A stretch of 64,000 nt of DNA, from contig QCLZ01000002.1 of NCBI GenBank assembly GCA_003214175.1, positions 1-64,000 on the forward strand, in the 5' to 3' direction. Every line of letters starts with the position of its first letter. Positions within the stretch are counted from its first letter, which is position 1. This DNA comes from Prochlorococcus sp. AG-418-I20. GTDB lineage: Bacteria; Cyanobacteriota; Cyanobacteriia; PCC-6307; Cyanobiaceae. Below the pieces are notes generated by a model. The model saw nothing but the letters and a program-made list of their open reading frames with translations. It was not told the DNA's origin and ran no database searches. Of this stretch, positions 1 to 18,970 are shown in pieces. Made by a program: the position numbers and the translations under genes.

Positions 1-42
1 CCCATTGAAATTTAATAATCTATACACATAGAAAAAAAGATT

Positions 43-756
43 TTGGATTCACAAACTCAAATGAAGCAAATAGTTGCTGATGCAGCAATTAAGGAAGTAA
101 AGAGTGACATGGTACTGGGATTAGGATCTGGATCGACAGCTGCTTTAATGATAAAGAGTCTTGCGAGTGAAATTCGTTCTGGAAAGTTGACAAATATAAG
201 AGGTGTTGCAACTTCTTTTCAGTCTGAAGTTTTAGCCTTAGAACTCGATATCCCGCTGATAGACTTAGCTTCAGTTTCTCAAATCGATTTAGCTATAGAT
301 GGAGCAGATGAAGTTGATCCAGGGTTTCAATTAATCAAAGGGGGAGGAGCATGTCATGTCAGAGAAAAGTTAGTGGCATCTAAAGCTAATAAATTATTAA
401 TTGTTGTTGACGAAACTAAACTGGTACAAAATTTAAATAAATCTTTTCCTTTACCTGTAGAAGTTCTTCCAAATGCTTGGAAGCAAGTGCAAGAAGTTAT
501 TTCAGAAATGAATGGAAATTCTACTTTGAGAATGGCTGTAAAAAAAGCTGGCCCAGTTGTTACTGATCAGGGAAATTTAATATTGGACGTATTATTTAAT
601 GATGGTATTCAGAATCCAAAAGAAGTTGAAATGAGCATTAATAATATCCCTGGGGTATTGGAAAATGGCTTATTTATTGATCTTACAGATAAAGTATTAG
701 TTGGCAGGATTGAAAATAATACTCCAGTTGTATATTCTCCTCAGAAAGTTTTTTAA
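43..756 (+). CDS. rpiA: Ribose-5-phosphate isomerase A
   Basis: Interconverts ribose-5-phosphate and ribulose-5-phosphate in the Calvin cycle and pentose phosphate pathway; cytosolic. The 237-residue length is typical. Visible family motifs are GLGSGST at about 26-32 (phosphate-binding loop), DGADEVD at 86-92 and [11 protein letters not shown] at 99-109, which carry the catalytic Asp, Lys and Glu. I take the TTG at 43 as start because the product then begins [11 protein letters not shown], in the usual register for cyanobacterial RpiA; an in-frame ATG at 61 is the alternative. Its last 4 bases overlap the 3' end of convergent hisD. Confidence 0.96.
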   Translation: MDSQTQMKQIVADAAIKEVKSDMVLGLGSGSTAALMIKSLASEIRSGKLTNIRGVATSFQSEVLALELDIPLIDLASVSQIDLAIDGADEVDPGFQLIKGGGACHVREKLVASKANKLLIVVDETKLVQNLNKSFPLPVEVLPNAWKQVQEVISEMNGNSTLRMAVKKAGPVVTDQGNLILDVLFNDGIQNPKEVEMSINNIPGVLENGLFIDLTDKVLVGRIENNTPVVYSPQKVF

Positions 757-2039
757 TCTTTTAATCTTACCTGTACTGAATTGGCATGACTGAATAGGCC
801 CTCACTTCTAGCAAGATTAATAATGTCAGTACTGTTAGCTTTTAAACTCTCTTCATTGAACTCTATTATTGATGTATTTTTCATAAAAGTTTCAACTCCT
901 AAAGAACCGCTAAATCTAGAATTTCCTGATGTGGGTAAAGTATGATTTGGTCCTGCCAAGTAATCTCCAACAGCTTCCGGTGTCCATTTCCCTAAAAATA
1001 TTGCCCCTGCGTTCTCTATACCCTCAAGAATCTTAGTTGGATCATAAGCTAAGATTTCTAGGTGTTCTGGAGCAAATTGATTGCTCAATTCAATACATGA
1101 TTCATGATTTTCGCAAATCACAATTAATCCCCAGTTTTTAATTGATTGTGTGCAAATTTCTTTTCTTGGATGATCATCTATTTTTTTATAAATTTCTTCT
1201 AAAACTTCTTTAGCCTGCTTCTTTGATGTAGTAAGAAGTATTGAAGAAGCTAAAGGATCATGTTCTGCTTGTGCTAATAAATCAGATGCTATATGTGTAC
1301 TTCGAGCTGATTCATCAGCAATTATTAATATTTCACTTGGTCCGGCTAAGGAATCAATTCCTGTAGAACCATAAATGAGTTTTTTAGCAGTAGTCACATA
1401 GATATTCCCTGGACCTGAAATGACGTCAACCTTATCTATTTGATTTGTTCCAAAGGCTAGAGCACCAATTGCTTGTGCTCCTCCAATTCTAAAAACTTTG
1501 TTGATTCCAGATAAGTAAGCTGCAGCTAAAACAGTTTTGTTGATTTCCCCTTCTGCATTTCCTGGGGATACCATTATGATTTCTTCTACTCCTGCTACTG
1601 TTGCAGGTATCGCGTTCATTAATACAGTGCTTGGATATGAAGCTCTACCTCCAGGGATGTAAATTCCAGCTTTTTTAACTGGTCGCCATCTCCTTTGTAC
1701 TAAATCACCATGTTCTCCTCTTAAAGTGAAAGATATTGGAATTTCTTTTTCATGAAATATTTTTATTCTTTGATGAGCTACCTCGAGTGAGCGCTTTAGA
1801 TTACTATCAATTTCATCCCATGCATTCTTTATAGTTTCAGCTCCAACTTGCATTGGGTTAGGGTTGAAACCATCAAATTTTCTTGTGTATTTTTCAACAG
1901 CTATATCGCCATAAGTATTCACCTCTTGAAGAATTTCTTCAACTATTGCATTTATTTTATGATTGTTTTCTGAATTTGTTCGAGTTGCGATCCTTTTTAG
2001 TTCTTGGAAGGCTTCTTTTTTATCATTTATGATCCTCAT
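753..2039 (-). CDS. hisD: Histidinol dehydrogenase
   Basis: Catalyses the last two steps of histidine synthesis, oxidising L-histidinol to histidine with two NAD+ and zinc. The 428-residue length is normal. Recognisable family blocks include [20 protein letters not shown] near 120-140, [14 protein letters not shown] near 185-200, [24 protein letters not shown] (zinc-site region) and [10 protein letters not shown] near 365-375. It stands alone, away from other his genes, as is common in picocyanobacteria, and its 3' end overlaps rpiA by 4 nt. Confidence 0.97.
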   Translation of the reverse strand: MRIINDKKEAFQELKRIATRTNSENNHKINAIVEEILQEVNTYGDIAVEKYTRKFDGFNPNPMQVGAETIKNAWDEIDSNLKRSLEVAHQRIKIFHEKEIPISFTLRGEHGDLVQRRWRPVKKAGIYIPGGRASYPSTVLMNAIPATVAGVEEIIMVSPGNAEGEINKTVLAAAYLSGINKVFRIGGAQAIGALAFGTNQIDKVDVISGPGNIYVTTAKKLIYGSTGIDSLAGPSEILIIADESARSTHIASDLLAQAEHDPLASSILLTTSKKQAKEVLEEIYKKIDDHPRKEICTQSIKNWGLIVICENHESCIELSNQFAPEHLEILAYDPTKILEGIENAGAIFLGKWTPEAVGDYLAGPNHTLPTSGNSRFSGSLGVETFMKNTSIIEFNEESLKANSTDIINLARSEGLFSHANSVQVRLKD

Positions 2040-2161
2040 ATTCCTAATTTTTCAAATTGAAAAGGTTTAGACCTAAATTTAGTAATCTATTCAAATTATA
2101 TATTATTGATTAGTAGTCGATTTATTTGTTATGATAATGTTCCTACATTTAATAACCCTCT

Positions 2162-2455
2162 GTGGCGAATAACAAATCAGCAAAAAAAAGAATACAAATT
2201 GCAGAAAGAAATCGTTTAATTAATAAATCATATAAATCAACAGTTAGAACTTTGACAAAAAAAACACTTGAAAATTGTGAAAAATATAAACAAGAACCTA
2301 GTGAGGATAATAAAACTTTAGTGAAAACAAGCCTTAATAAAGCTTTTAGTTTAATAGATAAAGCAGTTAAAAAAAATGCACTACATAAAAATAATGGGGC
2401 TCATAAAAAATCAAAAATAAACAAATTTGTAAAAACTACTCTTACAGCAAAGTAA
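2162..2455 (+). CDS. rpsT: 30S ribosomal protein S20
   Basis: Small primary 16S rRNA-binding protein of the 30S subunit. The 97-residue, strongly basic product begins MANNKSAKKRIQIAERNR, the classic S20 N-terminus (xNxxSAxKRxxxxxxRxxxNK), and is rich in Lys throughout. Translation starts at GTG 2162. The tatD gene follows after 17 nt in the same direction, so the two probably share a transcript. Confidence 0.96.
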   Translation: MANNKSAKKRIQIAERNRLINKSYKSTVRTLTKKTLENCEKYKQEPSEDNKTLVKTSLNKAFSLIDKAVKKNALHKNNGAHKKSKINKFVKTTLTAK

Positions 2456-2472
2456 TAAGGTAGTTCATAATT

Positions 2473-3267
2473 ATGAGCAATATAGAACTCATAGACTCAC
2501 ACTGTCATTTGATATTTGAAAACTTTGAGAAAGATATTGAAGATGTTCTTTTAAGATTGCGTTCAAAAGGTGTAAAGAAATTAGTTCATGCATGTTGTGA
2601 ATTATCAGAAATTCCAAAGTTAAAAAAAATATCCCATACATTCAATGAAATTTATTATTCAGTAGGTTTGCACCCCCTTGAAGCAAAAAAATGGGAACTA
2701 AATTCACAATCGCTTTTAAGAAAGTCAGCTCAAGAAGACAAAAGAGTTGTAGCTATTGGAGAATTAGGTCTTGATTTCTTTAAAAATGACAATAAAAGTC
2801 AGCAAATTGAGGCTCTTATTCCACAAATGGAATTAGCTTGTGAAATAAATCTTCCAGTCATAATTCATTGTAGAGATGCAGCAACTGAAATGATCGAGAT
2901 ATGCAATGACCTTTCTAAAAAAGGTAAATGTCCAAAAGGTGTGCTTCATTGTTGGACAGGTACCCCAAAAGAAATGAATCAATTCTTGGATCTCGGTTTT
3001 TACATCAGTTTTAGTGGAATAGTGACTTTCCCAAAATCACAAGAAATTCATGATTGCGCCAAAATGGTTCCTAATGATAGATATTTAATTGAAACTGACT
3101 CACCTTTTTTAGCCCCTGTTCCTCATAGAGGCAAAAGAAATGAACCTGCATTTGTTGAAAATGTCGCTAAATTTATGGCAAATTTAAGGTCAACAGAATT
3201 AAAAACAATTGCCAAAGAGTCATCTAAGAATGCTGAAGAATTGTTTAAATTTGACTTGTTAAGATGA
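2473..3267 (+). CDS. tatD: TatD family metal-dependent hydrolase (DNase)
   Basis: TatD-type amidohydrolase-fold protein, a metal-dependent nuclease or hydrolase of the cytosol. Metal-binding motifs are all present in order: DSHCHL at about 8-13, GELGLDF near 96-102, IHCRDA near 130-135, LHCWTG near 157-162 and ETDSPFLAP near 207-215. The length of 264 is standard. It lies between rpsT and rpoB on the same strand, a usual picocyanobacterial arrangement. The true physiological substrate is not evident from sequence. Confidence 0.93.
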   Translation: MSNIELIDSHCHLIFENFEKDIEDVLLRLRSKGVKKLVHACCELSEIPKLKKISHTFNEIYYSVGLHPLEAKKWELNSQSLLRKSAQEDKRVVAIGELGLDFFKNDNKSQQIEALIPQMELACEINLPVIIHCRDAATEMIEICNDLSKKGKCPKGVLHCWTGTPKEMNQFLDLGFYISFSGIVTFPKSQEIHDCAKMVPNDRYLIETDSPFLAPVPHRGKRNEPAFVENVAKFMANLRSTELKTIAKESSKNAEELFKFDLLR

Positions 3268-3495
3268 CCTAGAAGCTGTTAGAATTAGGAATTACTGGAA
3301 ATTTTTCTTAATTTTTAGTTTTAACTTTCTAAGTTTATGGTTTGATAACCATTAATAACAATTTTATTTTATTGTTGAATTTTTGTTGAAATCGAGATTT
3401 AATGATTGATTTCAAATTAAATGAAAAGTTAAACAACTAATATTAAGTAGATTTAAAGTAAATAGTAAATCTCACATAATCGCAGGTTTTCTTGG

Positions 3496-8726
<5,231 letters not shown>

Positions 8727-8753
8727 TCTTTAAAACTATTTATCATTCATTAA

Positions 8754-12860
<4,107 letters not shown>

Positions 12861-12911
12861 ATTTAATCTATTATTATTTTTAGTGACTAGAATGATTTTT
12901 TAAACTTATAA

Positions 12912-13067
<156 letters not shown>

Positions 13068-13084
13068 AAATAGTTTTGCAATAA

Positions 13085-14143
<1,059 letters not shown>

Positions 14144-14212
14144 TATTATCTAATAAAAATTTTTTAAAAGTCTCTTAAACAGGTTATTATTGAGTTAATT
14201 AATTTTAAATCT

Positions 14213-14338
14213 TTGGGTTTTATTAAGACTAAAATTTTACCTTTCGCTATTGTCTCACTCTTTGGGATTGCCTTCTTAGCGGTTAGTGCAAGAATTTGGT
14301 TGCCAGGAGATATGATGTCTCCTGCACCCATAAATTAA
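14213..14338 (+). CDS. Small single-pass membrane protein ORF, start uncertain
   Basis: Open frame from 14168 to the TAA at 14336-14338. From TTG 14213 it gives 41 residues: a basic start (GFIKTK), one hydrophobic helix (ILPFAIVSLFGIAFLAV) and a short polar tail ending PGDMMSPAPIN. No ATG or GTG is available; ATT codons at 14186/14189 sit nearer an AGG-like SD at 14181. I do not recognise the family, but the positive-inside helix layout and coding-like composition suggest a real gene. It lies between rlmN and the HEAT-repeat gene, ending 19 nt before the latter. Confidence 0.45.
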   Translation: MGFIKTKILPFAIVSLFGIAFLAVSARIWLPGDMMSPAPIN

Positions 14339-14357
14339 TATTTTTAAATTTCTTAAA

Positions 14358-15125
14358 ATGACAAATAAGAAGGATCCTAATAAAGAAAGCTTAGTTGATA
14401 TCGCTGTTGATCCAGATGTTTTAGCGAGAGAATTGGCCCTAGAAATTGAAATAGATCCTTTAGAACAAATTGATGAAGATTCTTTCCCAAAAGGTTTAAA
14501 CATAACTCAGGAGTGCAATGAAGCATTAAAAATGCTAAAAGGTAATAGAGAAGAAAGAATACAAGGCTTAAGAATATTTTGTGAATATAGAGATTCAAGA
14601 TCTTTTCCCCTTTTGTTACCATTACTTGATCAACCTTGTCCTGTTGAAAGAATGAGTGTTGTATATGCTTTGGGTCGTAATCCATGTCCAAGCGCGGTCG
14701 AGAAACTTGTTAGTCTCTTAGAAACTGATGATAATGCTTATGTCAGAAGAGCAACTGCATGGAGCTTAGCTAATTATGATAATCAAATTGTTTTAGAGCC
14801 TTTAATAAATGCGTTGAAGAACGATGTAGCTGCAGTAAGGTTGTGGGCATCTAGTTCTTTAGCTGAAATCGGAAATGTTTCTTTGGAAAATGCTCAATTG
14901 GCAGCAGAACAACTTTTAATAAGTTTGAAAATAGATAATGAATCAGGTGTAAGAAGTAATTGCATCTGGTCATTGTGTAGATTGTACGAAAAATTAAATA
15001 ATACATTTCAAGAAAGTTTCATTGATGAATGCACCAAGATAGCTCTTTTCGACAAAGAACCATCTGTTATGGAAGAAGCAAAAACTGCGTTGGATTCAAT
15101 GGGGATGCAAGGTTTTTATAACTAA
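14358..15125 (+). CDS. HEAT-repeat protein
   Basis: A 255-residue alpha-solenoid protein. Repeating helical units are visible from about residue 70: RIQGLRIFCEYRDSRSFPLL, ERMSVVYALGRNPCPSAVEK, AYVRRATAWSLANYDNQIV and AAVRLWASSSLAEIGN. The N-terminal 50 residues are acidic and probably disordered. HEAT repeats of this kind occur in phycobilin lyases, NblB and other cyanobacterial scaffolds, but no catalytic motif allows a choice. It is a likely protein-interaction module; partner unknown. Confidence 0.8.
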   Translation: MTNKKDPNKESLVDIAVDPDVLARELALEIEIDPLEQIDEDSFPKGLNITQECNEALKMLKGNREERIQGLRIFCEYRDSRSFPLLLPLLDQPCPVERMSVVYALGRNPCPSAVEKLVSLLETDDNAYVRRATAWSLANYDNQIVLEPLINALKNDVAAVRLWASSSLAEIGNVSLENAQLAAEQLLISLKIDNESGVRSNCIWSLCRLYEKLNNTFQESFIDECTKIALFDKEPSVMEEAKTALDSMGMQGFYN

Positions 15126-15252
15126 ATTTCTTAGTTTTTTTAATAAGCACCCGACTGGAAATTTTTATTTATTAGATATTCAATATAAAAATTAAAATTA
15201 ATTAACTTGTACCAACTGAAACAAAAAAATTTCGTTATTCTATATAAAGTAA

Positions 15253-15267
15253 AAGTACTCAGTACTT
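15253..15267. promoter_or_regulatory. Operator-like palindrome ahead of DUF2997-ycf35-ferredoxin cluster
   Basis: AAGTACT at 15253-15259 and AGTACTT at 15261-15267 form a perfect 7-bp inverted repeat around one central C. An AT-rich TATATA that could serve as a -10 box lies at 15241-15246, so the palindrome would sit around the transcription start and just before the ATG at 15275. No regulator is known to me for this site. Confidence 0.4.
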
Positions 15268-15274
15268 GAATTTA

Positions 15275-15490
15275 ATGCCTCAAAAAACATTGAGATTCAA
15301 AATTCATCAAGACGGAAGAGTCGAGGAGACTGTTGAGGGATTCACTGGTAATTCATGCAATGAAGCTACAAAAAATCTCGAAGATGCTCTCGGTAAAGTA
15401 ACAGTAAAGAATAAAACATCTGATGCTTTCATCTCTAACCAAAATGAAAACTTAAAACATTTAAACAACGAATCTAATGTCACATTTTAG
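15275..15490 (+). CDS. DUF2997 family protein
   Basis: A 71-residue protein starting MPQKTLRFKIHQDGRVEETV, the pattern of the DUF2997 family, with the conserved GFTGNSCNEATKNLEDALG segment. ATG 15275 gives the usual family N-terminus; an in-frame TTG three codons earlier (15266) lies inside the palindrome and is less likely. Its end overlaps ycf35 by 14 nt. Conserved adjacency with Ycf35 and a ferredoxin implies a joint role, which is not established. Confidence 0.85.
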   Translation: MPQKTLRFKIHQDGRVEETVEGFTGNSCNEATKNLEDALGKVTVKNKTSDAFISNQNENLKHLNNESNVTF

Positions 15491-15869
15491 TACTATTAAA
15501 ACAAAGCTTAAAGAATCAAAGCCTTTAATTAAAGCTTTAGATGCCCTTGGCTATTCAATTAATCAAAAAGAAAAGTTTGTAAAAGGGTTTAGGGGTAAGT
15601 TCACAGCAGTTGATATTAGTATGAATTTACCTGGTGATACTAAAGTTGGTTTTAAATGGGACAATAACTCAAATTCGTATGAACTAGTTACAGACCTCGA
15701 TTTATGGAAATTTGAGGTACCAGTAGAAAGATTCATTTCTAAAGTTACTCAAATGTATGCTTACCAAACAATTATTACTAAAACAAAAGAAGATGGTTAT
15801 CAAATAGTTGAACAAAAAAATACAAATGATGGTTCTATTGAGTTGGTTTTAACCAAATGGGATAACTAA
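15477..15869 (+). CDS. ycf35: Ycf35 (DUF1257) protein
   Basis: A 130-residue protein of the DUF1257 family, known as Ycf35 in red-algal plastids. It begins MSHFSTIKTKLKESKPLIKALDALGY, the family signature, and contains the VDISMNLPGDTKVGFKW and DLDLWKFEVPVERFISKVTQ segments. Soluble, with no metal motif visible. It overlaps the DUF2997 gene and is followed after 9 nt by a ferredoxin, so the three are almost certainly one operon. Function unknown. Confidence 0.92.
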   Translation: MSHFSTIKTKLKESKPLIKALDALGYSINQKEKFVKGFRGKFTAVDISMNLPGDTKVGFKWDNNSNSYELVTDLDLWKFEVPVERFISKVTQMYAYQTIITKTKEDGYQIVEQKNTNDGSIELVLTKWDN

Positions 15870-15878
15870 TCTCATATT

Positions 15879-16238
15879 ATGGATTTAACTGATCCATTTG
15901 ATAAACTTGGAGAAAATATTGAAATTTCAGGTTTTGAGCCAGTTTTAGGTGGTCAATTAGCAGAAAAAGCTGTTTGGGTTGATGAAGCCAAATGTATTGG
16001 TTGTCAATACTGTGTACACGTTGCTTCAAACACTTTCTTAGTTGATGAATTCCATGGAAGAAGTCGAGCAATCAGACAAGATGGAGATAGTGTTGATACT
16101 ATACAAGAGGCAATAGAGACTTGCCCTGTTGATTGTATTCATTGGGTCAAATTTGAAGAATTAGATGATTTAGAGAATAGTCTCGATAGGGATATGTTTC
16201 AAACATTTGGAAAGCCACCGAGAATGAATAAGCACTAA
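15879..16238 (+). CDS. 4Fe-4S ferredoxin
   Basis: A 119-residue electron carrier with one iron-sulfur binding set: CIGCQYC near 40-46 and CPVDC near 86-90 followed by IHWV. The VHVASNTF and HGRSRA segments between them resemble the ferredoxin domain also seen fused to J-domains in plant chloroplast proteins. Acidic termini flank the domain. It closes the DUF2997-ycf35 operon and is followed after 10 nt by an aldo/keto reductase, so it may supply electrons within this cluster; that is inference. Confidence 0.9.
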   Translation: MDLTDPFDKLGENIEISGFEPVLGGQLAEKAVWVDEAKCIGCQYCVHVASNTFLVDEFHGRSRAIRQDGDSVDTIQEAIETCPVDCIHWVKFEELDDLENSLDRDMFQTFGKPPRMNKH

Positions 16239-16248
16239 TATCAAAAAG

Positions 16249-17442
16249 ATGCAATATCGTAGATTTGGTAGAACCAATCTGAATATTCCTGTTTTATCTT
16301 TAGGTGGTATGAGATTTCAAAAAAGTTGGGATCAGTTAGATTTTTCTGAGGTTTCATACAAAGAACAAAATAAAGTAGAAAACATATTTGATCTTGCAAC
16401 ACAATATGGCTTAAGTCATGTAGAAACCGCCAAGTACTATGGAACTTCTGAGGTGCAATTAGGGATGTGTTTTAAGAATACTAAGAAAATCCCAAATATA
16501 ATCCAAACAAAGATTCCACCAAATAGTGATCCGGAAATTTTTGAGCGAGATGTATTATCTAGCATTGAAAAATTGAAAGTTAAAAAAATTGATTTGTTAG
16601 CAATACATGGTATCAATACTGCTGAACATTTATATCAGGCTATTCGAGATGGAGGTTGCATTGATATTTTGAGGAATTTTCAAAAAGAAAATTTAATTGG
16701 ATCTATTGGATTTTCAACCCATGGAAAATCTTCACTTATTGAGAAGGCCATATCAACAAACTTATTTGATTATGTAAATTTGCACTGGTATTTCATTAAT
16801 CAGGAAAATACAAAGGTTATTAATTTAGCCAATAAGCATGATCTTGGGGTTTTCATAATAAGTCCCACTGATAAAGGGGGACATCTTCATACTCCTTCAA
16901 GAAAAATGTTGGAATTTTGTAAACCACTTCATCCTATAGTTTTTAATGATCTTTTTTGCTTAAGAAATCAAAATGTCCATACTTTGAGTGTCGGTATTGC
17001 AAAAGAGACAGATTTTGCTCTGCATTTAGAAGCTGTCTCGTTGTTATCAGAATCTGAGAAGTATGTGCCTAAGATAATTAACAAATTAAGGCAGGAATCA
17101 ATTAATTCCTTAGGTTTAGAGTGGCATCAAAATTGGAATAGAAATTTACCAAGTTGGGAATATACTCCGGGAAATATTAATATTCCTATTCTCCTTTGGC
17201 TTTCAAATTTAATTGATTGGTTGGGTATGGAAGGATATGCAAGAGCTAGATATCAATTGCTTGGTAATGGAAGCCACTGGTTCCCAGGATTCAACGCGAA
17301 TTTACTAGATGTAGATGTCTCTGAGGGGCAATTATTGAAAGTATTAGAAGGTCATATAAATCCAAAAAAAGTTATAAAAAAATTGAGAAATTTAAAAGAA
17401 AAGTTTGGAGATAAGAATGCTAAAAGATTATCAAGAAAATAA
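16249..17442 (+). CDS. Aldo/keto reductase family oxidoreductase
   Basis: A 397-residue AKR-fold protein. The N-terminus MQYRRFGRTNLNIPVLSLGGMRF is typical. The catalytic tetrad region is recognisable but altered: ETAKYYG near 60-66 where DTAxxYG is usual, then TKIPP for the Lys and LLAIHGI for the His. IGFSTHG and the later phosphate-binding region follow. The C-terminal 100 residues (WxxN-rich, EGYARARYQLLGNG) form an extension seen in AKR proteins that normally carry a ferredoxin-like tail, though here no Cys cluster remains. Substrate unknown. Confidence 0.85.
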   Translation: MQYRRFGRTNLNIPVLSLGGMRFQKSWDQLDFSEVSYKEQNKVENIFDLATQYGLSHVETAKYYGTSEVQLGMCFKNTKKIPNIIQTKIPPNSDPEIFERDVLSSIEKLKVKKIDLLAIHGINTAEHLYQAIRDGGCIDILRNFQKENLIGSIGFSTHGKSSLIEKAISTNLFDYVNLHWYFINQENTKVINLANKHDLGVFIISPTDKGGHLHTPSRKMLEFCKPLHPIVFNDLFCLRNQNVHTLSVGIAKETDFALHLEAVSLLSESEKYVPKIINKLRQESINSLGLEWHQNWNRNLPSWEYTPGNINIPILLWLSNLIDWLGMEGYARARYQLLGNGSHWFPGFNANLLDVDVSEGQLLKVLEGHINPKKVIKKLRNLKEKFGDKNAKRLSRK

Positions 17443-17444
17443 TT

Positions 17445-18185
17445 TCATAATGGATTTTTTTCAGGTTTGCCAACTTTTCTTGGGTAAATTTCAGGACAAA
17501 AATCCTTTGGTTGAATAAGAATAATATTTCGGGTGCCTTTATTTCTTGGTAATAGTATCTCTTTTTTATCTTTAACTTTCCCTTCTAATATTTCTAAAGT
17601 TTTATCTAGATTTTTGCTTTCTTGATTCGTCCATTTGCCACAATATAAAACACCAAACCCTTCTTTTTTTAACATTGGTAGTATATACTCTGAAACTGTT
17701 GATGGGTTACTAACCGCTCTAGTTGTTGCAATATTAAAATTATTTCTCATTGACGATTGGTGGGCTAAATTCTCAACACGATCATTGATTACATGAATAT
17801 TGTTTTTGAAATTGATCTGCTCAACTAAAATTTTTATTGAATCTGTTTTCTTTTTCAAAGAATCAATTAGGTATATCTCAGAATTAGGATGAGTTATTGC
17901 ATAAGCTAAACCTGGGAAGCCACAGCCTGATCCAATATCTAAAAATTTTTTATTATCAAAATTAATATTCGTGAAAGCTTTGAATGGCCAAATGCTGTCA
18001 AAAACTTGAGATACCCAATAATCATCACCATCAGTTAATCTTGTGAGATTGGTCTTATTATTTAATTCTTTAATTTTAATTTGTAACTCTTGAAATAAAT
18101 TTATTTCTTCTTCAGTTATTAAGGAAAGAATTTCTTCTGGAATGTTTTGTTTTTTCATTTCGTTATAAATATGAATTTTAACCAT
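17445..18185 (-). CDS. rsmG: 16S rRNA (guanine-527-N7)-methyltransferase
   Basis: SAM-dependent enzyme that makes m7G527 in 16S rRNA (formerly GidB). The SAM-binding motif FLDIGSGCGFPGLAYAI lies near 81-97, preceded by the RNA-binding NKTNLTRLTDGDDYWVSQVFDS segment, which matches the family pattern wNk.xNLT. The protein is 246 residues from the ATG at 18185; a start at Met10 (18158) is also possible and closer to the usual family length. Convergent with the aldo/keto reductase, 2 nt apart. Confidence 0.94.
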   Translation of the reverse strand: MVKIHIYNEMKKQNIPEEILSLITEEEINLFQELQIKIKELNNKTNLTRLTDGDDYWVSQVFDSIWPFKAFTNINFDNKKFLDIGSGCGFPGLAYAITHPNSEIYLIDSLKKKTDSIKILVEQINFKNNIHVINDRVENLAHQSSMRNNFNIATTRAVSNPSTVSEYILPMLKKEGFGVLYCGKWTNQESKNLDKTLEILEGKVKDKKEILLPRNKGTRNIILIQPKDFCPEIYPRKVGKPEKNPL

Positions 18186-18247
18186 CCATTAAATACATTC
18201 TATTCAGAAAAAATTTATTAGAATTACAATATTAATAAAAGATTATT

Positions 18248-18688
18248 TTGAAAGGGGAAACTTCCTATTACAAAATTTTAGGTGTAAATGAGAATGCATC
18301 CAATCATGAATTAAGAAAGGCATTTTGTAAACTTTCTATTGAGTTGCATCCCGATACAACTTCATTAGAAATAGACTTTGCTAAAAGTAAATTTCAAGAA
18401 GTTCTTGAAGCTTATGAACATTTAAATAATAGTAATTTAAGGAAAATATATGATGACAAACTAAAAGAAAACTCTAGGATTACAAAAAATACTAACGTTT
18501 TAAATAATTTAGTAATCGATTCTAATAATCAAAATTTAATAGGAAATAGAAGACCTTTTTCGAATGGAGAATTGTTTTCGTTGTTTCTTTTAATTATCAT
18601 CATTTCTATAAGTTTAATTGGTTCAATTTTTATTGCTTCTTTTACTGGAAAAGAATTAGAGACAATACCCCTTTGGCTAATTAAATAA
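18248..18688 (+). CDS. Membrane-anchored J-domain protein
   Basis: A 146-residue protein with an N-terminal J-domain (residues about 6-75) including the essential HPD tripeptide in IELHPDTTS, and a C-terminal hydrophobic segment near 115-135 (FSLFLLIIIISISLIGSIFI). It should act as an Hsp70 co-chaperone at a membrane, probably the thylakoid or plasma membrane. It lacks the G/F and zinc-finger regions of full DnaJ. TTG start at 18248. A DUF3143 gene follows after 16 nt. Confidence 0.9.
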   Translation: MKGETSYYKILGVNENASNHELRKAFCKLSIELHPDTTSLEIDFAKSKFQEVLEAYEHLNNSNLRKIYDDKLKENSRITKNTNVLNNLVIDSNNQNLIGNRRPFSNGELFSLFLLIIIISISLIGSIFIASFTGKELETIPLWLIK

Positions 18689-18704
18689 TTTTTAAAAAAA
18701 GTCT

Positions 18705-18962
18705 GTGAATCCCTCTAAAAAACCTATCAATCAAAATTCACTGCAATCATTGGAATTATGGCTAACTGATTTAGGTGCTGTGAAGGATATTAATAATCCA
18801 TCTAAATGGTATCTGTTACTTTCAAATTGGAATGCAACTATTATTTTTGAACAAGAAGATTTAAGTGTTATATGGGAAAGTGAAGGACAAGAAACTAAAA
18901 GACTATTTTCATACTGCATTAATAGAGAAGATGTGGAAAATGCAATACTGCAGGGACCTTAA
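18705..18962 (+). CDS. DUF3143 family protein
   Basis: An 85-residue soluble protein starting at GTG 18705. NSLQSLELWLTDLGAVKD near 11-28 and the later WxxxxxxWNATIIFEQEDLSVIWES segment match the DUF3143 pattern found across cyanobacteria. It follows the membrane J-domain gene at 16 nt, a pairing that suggests a shared chaperone-related role. No catalytic motif is visible. Convergent with bioA, 8 nt apart. Confidence 0.82.
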   Translation: MNPSKKPINQNSLQSLELWLTDLGAVKDINNPSKWYLLLSNWNATIIFEQEDLSVIWESEGQETKRLFSYCINREDVENAILQGP

Positions 18963-18970
18963 ACTTCTAT

